Positions 1-8,834 of a stretch of 64,000 nucleotides of DNA are shown here, piece by piece (within the stretch, counting starts at the first letter, position 1; each line of letters opens with the position of its first letter). Origin of the DNA: Streptomyces sp. NBC_01775 (GTDB lineage: Bacteria; Actinomycetota; Actinomycetes; Streptomycetales; Streptomycetaceae). Location of the stretch: NCBI RefSeq assembly GCF_035917675.1, contig NZ_CP109104.1, positions 6,014,001-6,078,000 on the forward strand, given 5' to 3'. Position numbers and translations under genes: made by a program. The notes beneath the pieces were generated by a model, which searched no databases, was not told the DNA's origin, and was given only the letters and a program-made list of their open reading frames with translations.

Positions 1-152
1 AGCTGTTCTTGCGGCATGTCGCGGCGCCCGACCCCGCCCGGCCCTACACCTGGGACCTGCTGGCGGGCGCGCGCGGCGTACAGCTCGCGGAGCTGGGCCT
101 GAAGTCCTCCGCCGAAGGCCGCCGCTGCGAGGTGCCGGAGCTGACCCTGTGA
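1..152 (+). CDS. Gfo/Idh/MocA-family oxidoreductase, C-terminal fragment
   Basis: Only the last 49 codons are inside the window; the gene enters from the left edge with codons beginning at base 3. The translated tail (FLRHVAAPDPARPYTWDLLAG, then GVQLAELGLKSSAEG) looks like the end of a NAD(P)-dependent sugar dehydrogenase of the MocA type. Its TGA at 150-152 overlaps the GTG of the next gene (GTGA), so the two are translationally coupled. The family oxidises sugars or inositols. The substrate cannot be told from this fragment, and the Rossmann domain lies outside the window. The family call is from the tail and context, so it is moderate. Confidence 0.6.
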   Translation, partial: LFLRHVAAPDPARPYTWDLLAGARGVQLAELGLKSSAEGRRCEVPELTL

Positions 153-1381
153 TCCTGCTGCCCGAGCTCTCCGGGGGGACACGCGCCTACGAGCCTCGCG
201 GCGCCGCTCCGGCCCTGCGGCGGGGGCGTGGGGCACCGCCCGTCTCCCGGGTCGTCTTCGCGGCGGCGCACGTGGTCGCCGATCCGCTGGCCGATACCGC
301 GCCCGGCGGGCCCGCCGCGCTCGACTGGGACGCCACGCTCGCCTTCCGCCGCCACCTGTGGGCGCACGGGCTGGGCGTGGCCGAAGCGATGGATACCGCG
401 CAGCGCGGCATGGGTCTGGACTGGGCGGGCGCCGCCGAGCTGATCCGGCGCTCGGCGGCCGAGGCGAAGGCCACCGGCGGACGTATCGCCTGCGGCGTCG
501 GCACCGACCAGCTCCCCGCACCCGCCGCCCAGAGCCCGGCCGGACGCGCCGGCCCGGCAGGCCGCGACGGTGCGGCGGGCCACGGCGGCCCCGGGGCGGA
601 GGACCTGGCCCGGATCACCCGCGCCTACGAGGAGCAGCTCGCCCTGGTCGAGGACAGCGAAGCGCAGGCCATCCTCATGGCCTCCCGCGCGCTGGCCGCC
701 ACTGCGCGCGGGCCCGAGGACTACGAGAGCGTGTACGGTGCCCTGCTGCGGCAGACGGCGCGCCCGGTCCTCCTGCACTGGCTCGGCCCGATGTTCGACC
801 CGGCGCTGGAGGGCTACTGGGGCAGCGGCGATCTGGACGAGGCCACCGACACCTTCCTGAAGATCATCGCGGCGCACCCCGGCAAGGTCGACGGCGTGAA
901 GGTCTCCCTCCTCGACGCGGACCGCGAGGCCGCCTTGCGCGTACGACTGCCCGAGGGCGTGCGCTGCTACACGGGTGACGACTTCCACTACCCCGAGCTG
1001 ATCGAGGGCGACGGGGCGGCGCACAGCGACGCGCTGCTCGGCGTCTTCGACCCCCTGGCCCCGCTGGCGGCCGACGCCGTACGGATGCTGGACGACGGCG
1101 ACAGCAAGGCGTTCCGGGCGGCGCTCGATCCGACCGTCCCCCTCGCCCGCCATCTGTTCCAGGAGCCGACGCGCTACTACAAGACGGGCGTGGTGCTGCT
1201 GGCCTGGCTGGCCGGGCACCAGCGGCACTTCACCATGGCCGGCGGGCTCCAGTCGGCGCGCTCGCTGCCGCACCTCGCGCGTGCCTACGAACTCGCCGAC
1301 GGTATCGGCCTGTTCCCCGACCCCGAGCTTGCCGAGCACCGGATGAAGCAGCTTTTCGCCGTCAACGGGGTTGACCAGTGA
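149..1381 (+). CDS. DUF993 family protein (dihydrodipicolinate synthase-like)
   Basis: A 410-residue protein of the DUF993 family, found beside MocA dehydrogenases and sugar isomerases in actinomycetes and distantly related to the DapA/aldolase TIM barrels. Visible are an N-terminal stretch VVFAAAHVVADPL, a region GRIACGVGTDQLP near residue 115, and a conserved centre (LHWLGPMFDPALEGYWG). Lys residues in KVDGVKVSLLD near residue 250 could include a Schiff-base lysine, which is inference. A short Ala/Gly/Pro insert follows GTDQLP. The GTG start overlaps the upstream stop, and the ATGA at 1378-1381 overlaps the downstream gene. No biochemical role is claimed beyond sugar or polyol catabolism from context. 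Confidence 0.8.
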   Translation: MILLPELSGGTRAYEPRGAAPALRRGRGAPPVSRVVFAAAHVVADPLADTAPGGPAALDWDATLAFRRHLWAHGLGVAEAMDTAQRGMGLDWAGAAELIRRSAAEAKATGGRIACGVGTDQLPAPAAQSPAGRAGPAGRDGAAGHGGPGAEDLARITRAYEEQLALVEDSEAQAILMASRALAATARGPEDYESVYGALLRQTARPVLLHWLGPMFDPALEGYWGSGDLDEATDTFLKIIAAHPGKVDGVKVSLLDADREAALRVRLPEGVRCYTGDDFHYPELIEGDGAAHSDALLGVFDPLAPLAADAVRMLDDGDSKAFRAALDPTVPLARHLFQEPTRYYKTGVVLLAWLAGHQRHFTMAGGLQSARSLPHLARAYELADGIGLFPDPELAEHRMKQLFAVNGVDQ

Positions 1382-2262
1382 GCGCCACCAGCCCCAGCAC
1401 CGGTCCTGCCCCGGGTCCGGGCCCCGACCCTGCCCCCGGCCTCGCCCGGCTGTCGGTCAACCAGGAGACCGTGCGCCAGCTCTCCCTTCCCGAACTGGCC
1501 AGGGAGACGGCCGCGCTCGGCATCGGGGGCGTGGGGCTGTGGCGCGATCCGGTGCGCGCGTACGGTCCCGAGGCGGCAGGGCGGCTCATGCGCGAGCACG
1601 GCCTGAGCGTCACCTCCCTGTGCAGAGGCGGCTTCTTCACCGCGGAGGATCCTGCCGAGCGCCGCACCGCGCTCGACGACAACCGGGCGGCGGTCGATGA
1701 GGCCGCCGCGCTGGGCACCGGCACGCTCGTCCTCGTGTCCGGCGGCCTGCCCGCCGGGGACCGCGATCTGCCCGCCGCGCGCGAGCGGGTCGCCGACGCG
1801 CTCGCCGAACTGGCGCCGTACGCCGAGGAGCGGGGCGTGCGGCTCGCGGTGGAGCCGCTGCATCCGATGTACGCCTCCGACCGCTGTGTGGTCTCCACCC
1901 TCGGGCAGGCCCTCGCGCTGGCCGAGCGCTTCCCGGCGCGGCAGGTGGGCGTCGTCGTGGACACGTACCACCTGTGGTGGGACGAGCGGGTGCCCGAGCA
2001 GATCGCGCGGGCCGGGGAGCAGGGCCGCCTCGCCGCCTTCCAGCTCGCCGACTGGGTCACCCCGCTCCCCGAGGGCGTGCTGCTCGGCCGGGGCCAGCTC
2101 GGGGACGGCTCCGTCGACCTACGGGCCTTCCGCGAACTGACCGAAGCGGCCGGATACTCGGGGCTGATCGAGGTGGAGCTGTTCAACCCCGCGCTGTGGG
2201 CGCGCGACGGGGCTGACGTGCTCAAGGAGACGGCCGAGCGCTACGTCCGCCACGTGCTGTGA
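1378..2262 (+). CDS. Sugar phosphate isomerase/epimerase (AP-endonuclease-2 TIM barrel)
   Basis: A 294-residue xylose-isomerase-like TIM barrel. Metal-site signatures of the family are present: Glu in RLAVEPLHPMY, His/Asp in VGVVVDTYHLWWD, and Glu in GLIEVELFN near the C-terminus. The N-terminal 20 residues are Pro/Gly-rich and probably disordered. It overlaps the DUF993 gene by 4 bp (ATGA) and ends the operon that enters from the left. Such enzymes interconvert keto-sugars or inosose-type intermediates. With the dehydrogenase and DUF993 protein it suggests oxidation-isomerisation of a sugar or cyclitol. The substrate is unknown. Confidence 0.85.
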   Translation: MSATSPSTGPAPGPGPDPAPGLARLSVNQETVRQLSLPELARETAALGIGGVGLWRDPVRAYGPEAAGRLMREHGLSVTSLCRGGFFTAEDPAERRTALDDNRAAVDEAAALGTGTLVLVSGGLPAGDRDLPAARERVADALAELAPYAEERGVRLAVEPLHPMYASDRCVVSTLGQALALAERFPARQVGVVVDTYHLWWDERVPEQIARAGEQGRLAAFQLADWVTPLPEGVLLGRGQLGDGSVDLRAFRELTEAAGYSGLIEVELFNPALWARDGADVLKETAERYVRHVL

Positions 2263-2416
2263 AGTCTCATGACCGCAGGGGGAGAAGCACGGTGCGGGCC
2301 TCGGAAAAATTACGTAGCGCCGTGCAACCCTTCCGGAGAGTCGCGGGTCATATCTGTGTCGGCGTCCCCTGGGGGGAAGTATCGGGGGAAAGAGCGGGAG
2401 GCCGAGGGGGAAATGG

Positions 2417-2445
2417 AAGGGCCCGGTCCGCTGGACCGGGCCCTT
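2417..2445. terminator. Strong hairpin between convergent operons
   Basis: A perfect 13-bp inverted repeat (AAGGGCCCGGTCC / GGACCGGGCCCTT) with a 3-nt loop lies between the plus-strand isomerase gene and the minus-strand rbsD gene. Being symmetrical and between convergent genes, it can serve both directions. No long T-run follows, as is usual in Streptomyces. Confidence 0.75.
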
Positions 2446-2470
2446 CGAGCATGTTCTCGAGCAGGGGAGA

Positions 2471-2860
2471 TCAGAACGGCACGCCGCAGCGCAGCAGCAC
2501 GTTGGCGAACGGCTTGGCCTCGCCCGTACGCACCACCAGCTTCGCTTCCCGGGTCATGGCCTTCAGCTCCTCGTGCGGGATGAGCTCAAGTCCGGGAAAG
2601 TGGCCGGTGAGAAGCGTGGTCGCCCCCGAGTTGGCCTCGCGCACCTCCTTGGCCGCGACGGCGCCCTCCACCTCCAGCTCGTCGAGGATCCCTTCCAAGA
2701 CCTCGGCGAAGGAGGGCACGCCCGCCCGGAAGGCGAGATCGACGACCGAGGGGCCCTCGGGGATGGGAAGTCCGACGTCGCACACCATGACGAGATCGGT
2801 GTGCCCCAACCGGGCCAGCGCTCCGGAGAGATGCCGGTTGAGTATCCCGGACTTCTTCAT
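2471..2860 (-). CDS. rbsD: D-ribose pyranase
   Basis: A 129-residue RbsD. It interconverts the beta-pyran and beta-furan forms of D-ribose so that ribokinase receives furanose. The family start MKKSGILNRHLSGALARLGH with the catalytic-type His, the segment VMVCDVGLPIPEG and the C-terminal VVRTGEAKPFANVLL are all present, and the length is normal for the family. Its ATG overlaps the rbsK stop (ATGA at 2857-2860). It is the last gene of the rbs operon, facing the terminator at 2417-2445. Confidence 0.95.
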   Translation of the reverse strand: MKKSGILNRHLSGALARLGHTDLVMVCDVGLPIPEGPSVVDLAFRAGVPSFAEVLEGILDELEVEGAVAAKEVREANSGATTLLTGHFPGLELIPHEELKAMTREAKLVVRTGEAKPFANVLLRCGVPF

Positions 2861-3891
2861 GCTGTTGTCTCCTTGTTCGCTCCGGGCGCTCCGGATGCTT
2901 CGGCGTTGCCGGAGGCTCCGGATGCTTCGGCGTTTCCGGCAGCACCAGATGCTTCCACCTGGGCAGCGCTCGGGTAGGACTCCTGCGCACCCGCTCGGGT
3001 GACCGCGAAGGAGCCGACGCGTACGGCGTACCGTACGGCCTGCTCCAGACCGTCACCGCGGCCCAGCCGCCAGCCGAGCGCGCCGGTGAAGGCGTCGCCG
3101 GCGCCGGTGGTGTCCACGGCCCGGACCGGGGGGCTGGGCACCAGGACGGTACGGACGGCATCCGCGCTGCCGTCCGTACCGTCCGTGCCGACCCCGGGGC
3201 CCGCCACCAGCGCGCCCTCGGCGCCCAGGGTGACGACCACGCTGCGCGGGCCGAGCCCGAGGAGAGCGGTGGCCCACTCCTCGGGTTCGGTGCTCAGCGA
3301 ACGCCCGGGCAACAGGCGCCGTGCCTCGTGCTCGTTGACCACCAGCGGGTCGCAGAGCGCCAGCACGTCCTCGGGCAGGGGAGCGGGGGGAGAGGGGTTG
3401 AGCACGACGCGGGCGCCGTGGCCTGCCGCGGCACGCGCTGCCGTGGCGACCGTCTCCAGGGGAATCTCAAGTTGTAGGGATACGACAGCCGCGGCCTCGA
3501 AGAGGGCGCCTGCCGCGGTGATGTCGTCCGGCGTGAGCCGGGCGTTGGCACCGGGTGAGACGACGATGCTGTTGTCACCGGCCGAATCGACGGTGATGAG
3601 GGCGACGCCGGTGGGTGCGTCCTTGCCCTCCAGAAGTCCGGCGGTATCCGCACCGGCGGCGCGCTGGGCCTGGGCGAGCAGTTGTCCGTACGCGTCGTCG
3701 CCGACGCGCGCGAGCAGGGTGGTGCGGGCGCCCAGCCGGGCGGCGGCTGCCGCCTGGTTCGCTCCCTTGCCGCCCGGGTGGATGACCAGATCCGACCCGA
3801 GCACTGTCTCGCCCGCCGCCGGCCTGCGGTCGACTCCCACGACCAGGTCGGCATTGGCGGACCCTACGACCAGAAGGTCGTATGCGTGCAT
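2857..3891 (-). CDS. rbsK: Ribokinase
   Basis: PfkB-family kinase, 344 residues, phosphorylating D-ribose to ribose-5-phosphate. Motifs: the N-terminal LLVVGSANADLVVGVDRRP, the Gly-rich HPGGKGANQAAAAARLGA (PfkB signature 1), and VDTTGAGDAFTGAL (signature 2, with the catalytic Asp and anion hole) near residue 270. The ATG at 3891 is preferred over an in-frame codon at 3933 because AAGGAG lies just upstream. The C-terminus ends in a repeated tail (EASGAAGN / EASGASGN / EASGAPGAN) encoded by 27-bp tandem repeats. That tail is not part of the fold. Confidence 0.93.
   Translation of the reverse strand: MHAYDLLVVGSANADLVVGVDRRPAAGETVLGSDLVIHPGGKGANQAAAAARLGARTTLLARVGDDAYGQLLAQAQRAAGADTAGLLEGKDAPTGVALITVDSAGDNSIVVSPGANARLTPDDITAAGALFEAAAVVSLQLEIPLETVATAARAAAGHGARVVLNPSPPAPLPEDVLALCDPLVVNEHEARRLLPGRSLSTEPEEWATALLGLGPRSVVVTLGAEGALVAGPGVGTDGTDGSADAVRTVLVPSPPVRAVDTTGAGDAFTGALGWRLGRGDGLEQAVRYAVRVGSFAVTRAGAQESYPSAAQVEASGAAGNAEASGASGNAEASGAPGANKETTA
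2888..2957. repeat. 27-bp tandem repeat in the 3' end of rbsK
   Basis: Two near-identical 27-bp units (2888-2914 and 2915-2941) and a partial third copy (2942-2957) encode the Ser/Gly/Ala/Asn/Glu tail of ribokinase. The unit length is a multiple of three, so copy-number change keeps the frame. Confidence 0.8.
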
Positions 3892-4006
3892 CCGGTGCTC
3901 CTTCTCGGGCCCGCGCAGGGGCTCGGGCCCCAAGAAGGGCCGCTCAGCTTGTCGTCCGCCCGCGTCCCTGACCGGGACCCGCGTCCGGTCAGGACCCGCG
4001 TTCCGG

Positions 4007-4945
4007 TCAGGAGAACCGGTCGACGTTCTTCTTGGTGACGACCTTGACCGGCACCTTGATCTTCGGGTCCACGGTCGAACCGTCGACGATGCGCATGGCG
4101 TTGCGGACGGCCATCTTGCCCAGCTCGGCGGGCTGCTGGGCCACGGTGGAGCTGATGGTGCCCTTCTTGACGGCCTTCAGCGCCTCGGGGGTGCCGTCGA
4201 AGCCGACGAGCTTGACGTCGCCGCCGGACTTGGAGCCCAGCGCCTTGGCGGCGCCCAGCGCCATCTCGTCGTTCTCCGCGAAGATGCCGTCCAGGTCCGG
4301 GTGGGCCTGCATGACGTTGGTGGTCACGTCCAGGCCCTTGTCCCGCAGGAAGTTGGCCGGCTGCTTGGCCACGATCTTGATGCCGGGGTACTTCTTGATG
4401 CCCTCGGAGAAGCCCTTGGCGCGCTCGCGCGAGGAGGAGGTGCCCACCTGGCCGCGCAGGACGAGGATCTTGCCCTTGCCGCCGAGCTGGTCGGCCAGGC
4501 TCTTGGCCGCCATCTTGCCGCCCTCGACGTTGTCGGAGGCGACAGTGGTCTTGACCTCGGCCTTGTTGACCCCGCGGTCGGCGGCGACGACCGGGATGTT
4601 CGCGTTGCTCGCGGCCTTGACGGAAGGGCCGGCGGCGTCGGAGTCGACCGGGTTGATGATCAGAGCCTTCACATTCTTCGACGTGAAGTTCTGCACCTGG
4701 TTCGCCTGCGTCGAGGCGTCTTCCTGGGCGTCCTGGATGTTGATCTCTGCGCCCTGCGCCTTCGCCTCAGCCTCGGCGCCCTTCTTCATCTGGGTCATGA
4801 AGGGCTGGTTCAGCGCGGATATCGCGAAGCCGAGCTTCGCCTTCTCCTTGCCGCCGCTGGAGCCGGAGCCGGAGCCGCAGGCGGAGGCGGTCAGTGCGAC
4901 TGCCGTGGCCACGATGACCACGGACGTGTTCTTTCTCTTGCTCAT
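4007..4945 (-). CDS. rbsB: Sugar ABC transporter substrate-binding lipoprotein (ribose)
   Basis: A 312-residue Peripla_BP_4/RbsB-type binding protein. The N-terminus has a basic start, a hydrophobic stretch and a lipobox ending LTASAC at about residue 23, so the mature protein is lipid-anchored outside the membrane. Ligand-cleft features include FAISALNQPFMTQMKKGAE, LIINPVDSDAAGP, VVAADRGVN and DGIFAENDEMALGA. It lies downstream of the permease gene with about 60 bp between. The ribose assignment rests on its position between rbsC and rbsK. Binding-protein families of related sugars look alike. Confidence 0.92.
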   Translation of the reverse strand: MSKRKNTSVVIVATAVALTASACGSGSGSSGGKEKAKLGFAISALNQPFMTQMKKGAEAEAKAQGAEINIQDAQEDASTQANQVQNFTSKNVKALIINPVDSDAAGPSVKAASNANIPVVAADRGVNKAEVKTTVASDNVEGGKMAAKSLADQLGGKGKILVLRGQVGTSSSRERAKGFSEGIKKYPGIKIVAKQPANFLRDKGLDVTTNVMQAHPDLDGIFAENDEMALGAAKALGSKSGGDVKLVGFDGTPEALKAVKKGTISSTVAQQPAELGKMAVRNAMRIVDGSTVDPKIKVPVKVVTKKNVDRFS

Positions 4946-5006
4946 TGCTGCATTCCTTGCAGTCGGCAGATGGATGAACTACGTGCGCTCCCCCGTCGCA
5001 CAAAGA

Positions 5007-5999
5007 TCATGCGCGGCGACGCAGTGTATCGAGAAGTACGGCCAGCGCAATCACTGCCCCGATAACGACCTGCTGCCAGAAAGCGGAAACGTCCAGAAGG
5101 TTGAGTCCATTGCGTAGAACAGCAAGAATGAGCGCGCCTATCAGCGTTCCGGAAGCCTTGCCGACACCTCCGGCGAGGCTTGCGCCACCGATCACGACGG
5201 CCGCGATCGCGTCCAGTTCGTAACCTGTGGCGGCCTGTGGCTGGGCCGAGGCGAGCCGTGTCGCCAGGACGATTCCGGCAACCGCGGCGAAGGTGCCCAC
5301 CAGTGCGTAGATGACCAGTTTCTGGCGCCGCACCCGGATGCCCGACAGGTGCGCGGCTTCCTCGTTGCCGCCGATCGCGTACATGGTCCGCCCGCTGTAG
5401 GTGCGGATGAGGATCACAGCGGCGATGACGCCCATCAGGATCATCACGAGCACCGGCACCGGCAGCCAGTCGCCGAGCGTCTCGCCGACCCAGGCGATGG
5501 ACTCGGGCAGCGTGATCGGGGTGCCGTCGGAGACGACCAGGGCAAGACCGCGCGCCGCGGAGAGCATCGCCAGCGTGGCGATGAACGGCGGCAGCTTGCC
5601 GTAGGCGATCAGGACGCCGTTGACCAGGCCGCACGCGGTGCCGGTCAGGATGGCGAGGATGACGCCCAGGAAGACCGGCATGCCCTCGGTGGTGGTGAAC
5701 CAGCCGAGCATGACGGCCGAGAAGGCCGCCACCGAGCCGACCGAGAGGTCGATGCCGCCGGAGACGATGGCGAAGGTGACGCCGAAGGCGAGGATCGCGG
5801 TCACGGCCGCCTGGACGCCGACGTTCAGCAGGTTCTGGGTGCTGAGGAAGTCGCCCGACATGATCGTCATCAGCACGATCATGGCCACCAGCGCGGTCAG
5901 CGCGCCGTTCTCCAGCAGGACGCGTCGTAGGACGTTCGGCGGCCCGTTGCCGCCGGGGCGCTTGTCCAGGCGGTGACCCGGCTGCGTGTCAATGGCCAC
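5007..5999 (-). CDS. rbsC: Sugar ABC transporter permease (ribose)
   Basis: A 330-residue BPD_transp_2 permease with about nine to ten hydrophobic segments. Family features include ILAFGVTFAIVSGGIDLSVG, the cytoplasmic coupling region NEEAAHLSGIRVRRQKLVIYAL, and the conserved ELDAIAAVVIGGASLAGGVG. The GTG start (5999) lies 11 bp inside the rbsA coding end, so translation is coupled. The complex RbsA-C-B imports ribose across the membrane. Confidence 0.93.
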   Translation of the reverse strand: MAIDTQPGHRLDKRPGGNGPPNVLRRVLLENGALTALVAMIVLMTIMSGDFLSTQNLLNVGVQAAVTAILAFGVTFAIVSGGIDLSVGSVAAFSAVMLGWFTTTEGMPVFLGVILAILTGTACGLVNGVLIAYGKLPPFIATLAMLSAARGLALVVSDGTPITLPESIAWVGETLGDWLPVPVLVMILMGVIAAVILIRTYSGRTMYAIGGNEEAAHLSGIRVRRQKLVIYALVGTFAAVAGIVLATRLASAQPQAATGYELDAIAAVVIGGASLAGGVGKASGTLIGALILAVLRNGLNLLDVSAFWQQVVIGAVIALAVLLDTLRRRA

Positions 6000-7548
6000 G
6001 GGGAGAATCCTCCATCTCGCTCGTTCCTGGTGCGGAGGTGCCGACGGCCAGGGCCATGACGGCGTCCTGGCTGGCCTCCCGCGCGGTCAGTTCGCCCGCG
6101 ATCCGGCCCTGGGACATCACCAGGATCCGGTCGCTCATTCCCAGCACCTCGGGGAGGTCGCTGGAGATCATCAATACCGCGTGGCCGGAGGCCGTCAGCT
6201 CGTTGATGAGCTGGTAGATCTCGACCTTGGCGCCCACGTCGATGCCGCGGGTGGGCTCGTCGAGGATCAGCACGCGGCTCTGGGCGAGCAGCCACTTGCC
6301 GATCACGACTTTCTGCTGGTTTCCACCGGAGAGGGTGCGCACGTGCTGGTCGATGTCGGCCATCCGTACGCCCAGCCGGTCGGCGATCCTGGCCGCCTCC
6401 TTGCGCTGGCCGCTCCGGTCGACGAGGCCGCCCTTGCTCGCCTCGCGCAGGGTGACCAGGCCGAGGTTGTCGGAGACCGAGGCGTCGGGCAGCAGCCCCT
6501 GGCCCTTGCGGTCCTCGGGTACCAGGCCCAGTCCGGCGGCGTGCGAGGCCCACACGTCGCTGCCCTGAAGCTTCTTGCCGCGCACCTCGACCCGGCCCGC
6601 GTCGTACCCGTCGGCACCGAAGACCGCTCGGACGACCTCGGTCCGGCCGGCGCCGACCAGTCCCGCGACGCCGACGACCTCACCGGCACGCACCTCGAAG
6701 GAGATGTCGTGGAAGACGCCCTGCTTGCGCAGCCCGGTCACCCGCAGCAGCGGCTGGCCCAGCTGGTCGGCGACCTGGCCGGTCACGCGCGGGTACTGCT
6801 GCTCGATGTCGCGGCCCACCATGAGCTTGACCAGCTCGTCCTGCGGGGTGTTCGCCGGGACCTGGCCGACGCTGCGCCCGTCGCGCAGGACGGTGACCCG
6901 GTCGCCGATGGCGGGGATCTCCTCCAGGTGGTGGGTGATCAGGACGATCCCGACACCTTCGGAGCGCAGCCTGCGCACGATGGTGAAGAGCCGGTTGACC
7001 TCCTCGGCGGTGAGCACCGCCGTCGGCTCGTCCATGATCAGTACGCCGGTGCGCAGGCTGAGCGCCTTGGCGATCTCCACCATCTGCCGCCCGGCGATGC
7101 CCAGCTTGCTGACCGGGGTGCGCGGCGGCGCCGTGATGCCGACCCTGTGGAGCAGTTCGGCGGCGTCGGCCTCCATCTTCTTGCGGTCGATCATGCCCCG
7201 GCGGCGCGGCTGGCGGCCCAGGAAGATGTTCTCCGCGATGGACAGGTGGGGGACGAGGTTGAACTCCTGGTGAATGGTGGCGATGCCGAGCTTCGCCGCC
7301 GCCTCGGCCCCGGTGATGCGCACCGGCCGACCGTCGCGCAGGACCCGCCCCGCGTCCGCGCGGTAGGCGCCGGAGAGCACCTTGATCAGGGTGCTCTTGC
7401 CGGCTCCGTTCTCGCCCAGCAGCACATGAACTTCGCCCGCGCGCAGATCGAAGTCGACGCCGTCGAGGGCGACCACGCCGGGAAAGGTCTTCCGGATGCC
7501 CTCCGTTCGCAGCAACTCCCGTGCCGGGGGCGGGTCTGGGGTGGTCAA
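5989..7548 (-). CDS. rbsA: Sugar ABC transporter ATP-binding protein (ribose)
   Basis: A 519-residue duplicated ABC ATPase of the RbsA/MglA type. The first half has Walker A GENGAGKST at residues 45-53 and an AGRQMVEIAKAL signature; the second half has the usual degenerate Walker A (GLVGAGRTE) and a proper LSGGNQQK signature. The start is a TTG at 7548, chosen because AAAGGA lies about 7 bases upstream, the next residues (TTPDPPPARELLRTEGI) lead straight into the fold, and the TTGA overlaps the stop of the upstream regulator gene. Longer in-frame extensions run into the regulator and are unlikely. Confidence 0.92.
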   Translation of the reverse strand: MTTPDPPPARELLRTEGIRKTFPGVVALDGVDFDLRAGEVHVLLGENGAGKSTLIKVLSGAYRADAGRVLRDGRPVRITGAEAAAKLGIATIHQEFNLVPHLSIAENIFLGRQPRRRGMIDRKKMEADAAELLHRVGITAPPRTPVSKLGIAGRQMVEIAKALSLRTGVLIMDEPTAVLTAEEVNRLFTIVRRLRSEGVGIVLITHHLEEIPAIGDRVTVLRDGRSVGQVPANTPQDELVKLMVGRDIEQQYPRVTGQVADQLGQPLLRVTGLRKQGVFHDISFEVRAGEVVGVAGLVGAGRTEVVRAVFGADGYDAGRVEVRGKKLQGSDVWASHAAGLGLVPEDRKGQGLLPDASVSDNLGLVTLREASKGGLVDRSGQRKEAARIADRLGVRMADIDQHVRTLSGGNQQKVVIGKWLLAQSRVLILDEPTRGIDVGAKVEIYQLINELTASGHAVLMISSDLPEVLGMSDRILVMSQGRIAGELTAREASQDAVMALAVGTSAPGTSEMEDSPRGH

Positions 7549-8579
7549 CGGCGCGTCCTTTCGTCTTCGCCGCAGGAGCGGCGCGCTATGAGGTGGGCGG
7601 AGAGCGTGACGGAGCCGGCGCTCCCTCCCCCGGACTCCGTCCGGGGGGATCCCCCCTCCACGAGGTCGGTCAGGGCCGCGACCGCACGGTGGCCCAGCTC
7701 CTGGGTCGGCTGGGCGATCGCGGTGATCGGGGGGTCGGTGTGCAGGAACCACGGGATGTCGTCGAACGCGGCCAGGGACACGTCGTCCGGCACGCGCAGG
7801 CCCAGCCGGCGCAGCTGTTCCATCACGCCCAGCGCCATCAGGTTGTCCGTCGCGAAGACCGCGTCCGGCGGCTCCGGAAGGGCGAAGAAGTCGTTGGTGA
7901 CCCGGCGTCCGCTCTCCGTCTGGAAGTCGCCCTGGCCTATGTAGGCAGCGGGCAGCGGCAGCCCGTACTCGCGCAGGGCCGACCGGAAGGCACGGACCCG
8001 CTCGTTGCTCGTGGTGCTCGCGACGGGCCCGGTGATGATGGCCAGCCTGCGGTGTCCCAGGGCGTACAGGTGAGCGACCAGGGAGCGAACGGCGGACCGC
8101 CCGTCGGCGCGTACGAGCGGCACCTCCAGGCCCTCGATCCAGCGGTCGACGAAGACCATCGGGATCCCGGAGACCGCCGCCTCCCGCAGCGCGAGGGAGT
8201 CGCCGTCGGCGGGGGAGACCAGCAGTCCGTCGATACGGCGGTCCAGCAGCGTGCGCACATGGTGGTCCTGGAGCGTGAGCTGCTCGTCCGCGTTGCCGAT
8301 GATGACGCTGTAGCCCCTGCTGCGCGCCGCGTCCTCGACCGCCCTGGCCAGCTCGGTGAAGAACGGATTCAGCACATCGCTGATGACCAGGCCCAGGGTG
8401 CGGGTCTGGTCGGTGCGCAGGGAACGGGCCAGCGTGTTGGGGCGATAGCGCAGCTCGGCGACCGCGTCCAGCACCCGGGATCTGGTCTCGTCACGGACCC
8501 CGCTGTGCCCGTTGAGCACACGCGAGACCGTGGCGACCGAGACGCCCGCGTGTACCGCGACGTCCTTGATGCCTGCCAT
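7545..8579 (-). CDS. rbsR: LacI-family transcriptional regulator of the rbs operon
   Basis: A 344-residue LacI/GalR repressor. The N-terminal HTH (IKDVAVHAGVSVATVSRVLNG, residues 3-23) and hinge are followed by a periplasmic-binding-like effector domain (LGLVISDVLNPFFTELA, DGLLVSPADGDS, DAVFATDNLMALGVM). The ATG at 8579 is the normal family start; the frame stays open upstream but lacks similarity. It is the first gene of the operon and has a LacI-type operator about 70 bp upstream, which suggests autoregulation. Ribose or a ribose phosphate is the likely effector by inference. Confidence 0.88.
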   Translation of the reverse strand: MAGIKDVAVHAGVSVATVSRVLNGHSGVRDETRSRVLDAVAELRYRPNTLARSLRTDQTRTLGLVISDVLNPFFTELARAVEDAARSRGYSVIIGNADEQLTLQDHHVRTLLDRRIDGLLVSPADGDSLALREAAVSGIPMVFVDRWIEGLEVPLVRADGRSAVRSLVAHLYALGHRRLAIITGPVASTTSNERVRAFRSALREYGLPLPAAYIGQGDFQTESGRRVTNDFFALPEPPDAVFATDNLMALGVMEQLRRLGLRVPDDVSLAAFDDIPWFLHTDPPITAIAQPTQELGHRAVAALTDLVEGGSPRTESGGGSAGSVTLSAHLIARRSCGEDERTRR

Positions 8580-8650
8580 TGGAGTGCCGGGTCCCAGGAA
8601 GTGGAAGTGGCTCCGTGCGCACGGCGGTCGGACTCGCGCCGCTCCTCGCA

Positions 8651-8664
8651 TGGAAACGATTACA
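8651..8664 (-). promoter_or_regulatory. LacI-type operator upstream of rbsR
   Basis: Read on the minus strand the site is TGTAATCGTTTCCA, close to the canonical LacI/PurR palindrome with a central CG. It lies about 70 bp upstream of the rbsR start and about 170 bp upstream of the divergent helicase gene. It is the obvious candidate for control of the whole rbs operon by the first gene's product. Confidence 0.8.
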
Positions 8665-8834
8665 TCGCACATGGAAGGCGATGGGTCGGGTGTGACGCAA
8701 GGGGCCGATGCAGGATCGTGACCACCTTTCGGGAACAAGGCTTCGAGAGGGGCGGAGGAGCAACTTCCGCACCGCTTGCGAGAGTTATCCACAGGGCTGC
8801 CGCGATGTCGGCAGCCGGGGCTACCGTCTGTGAC

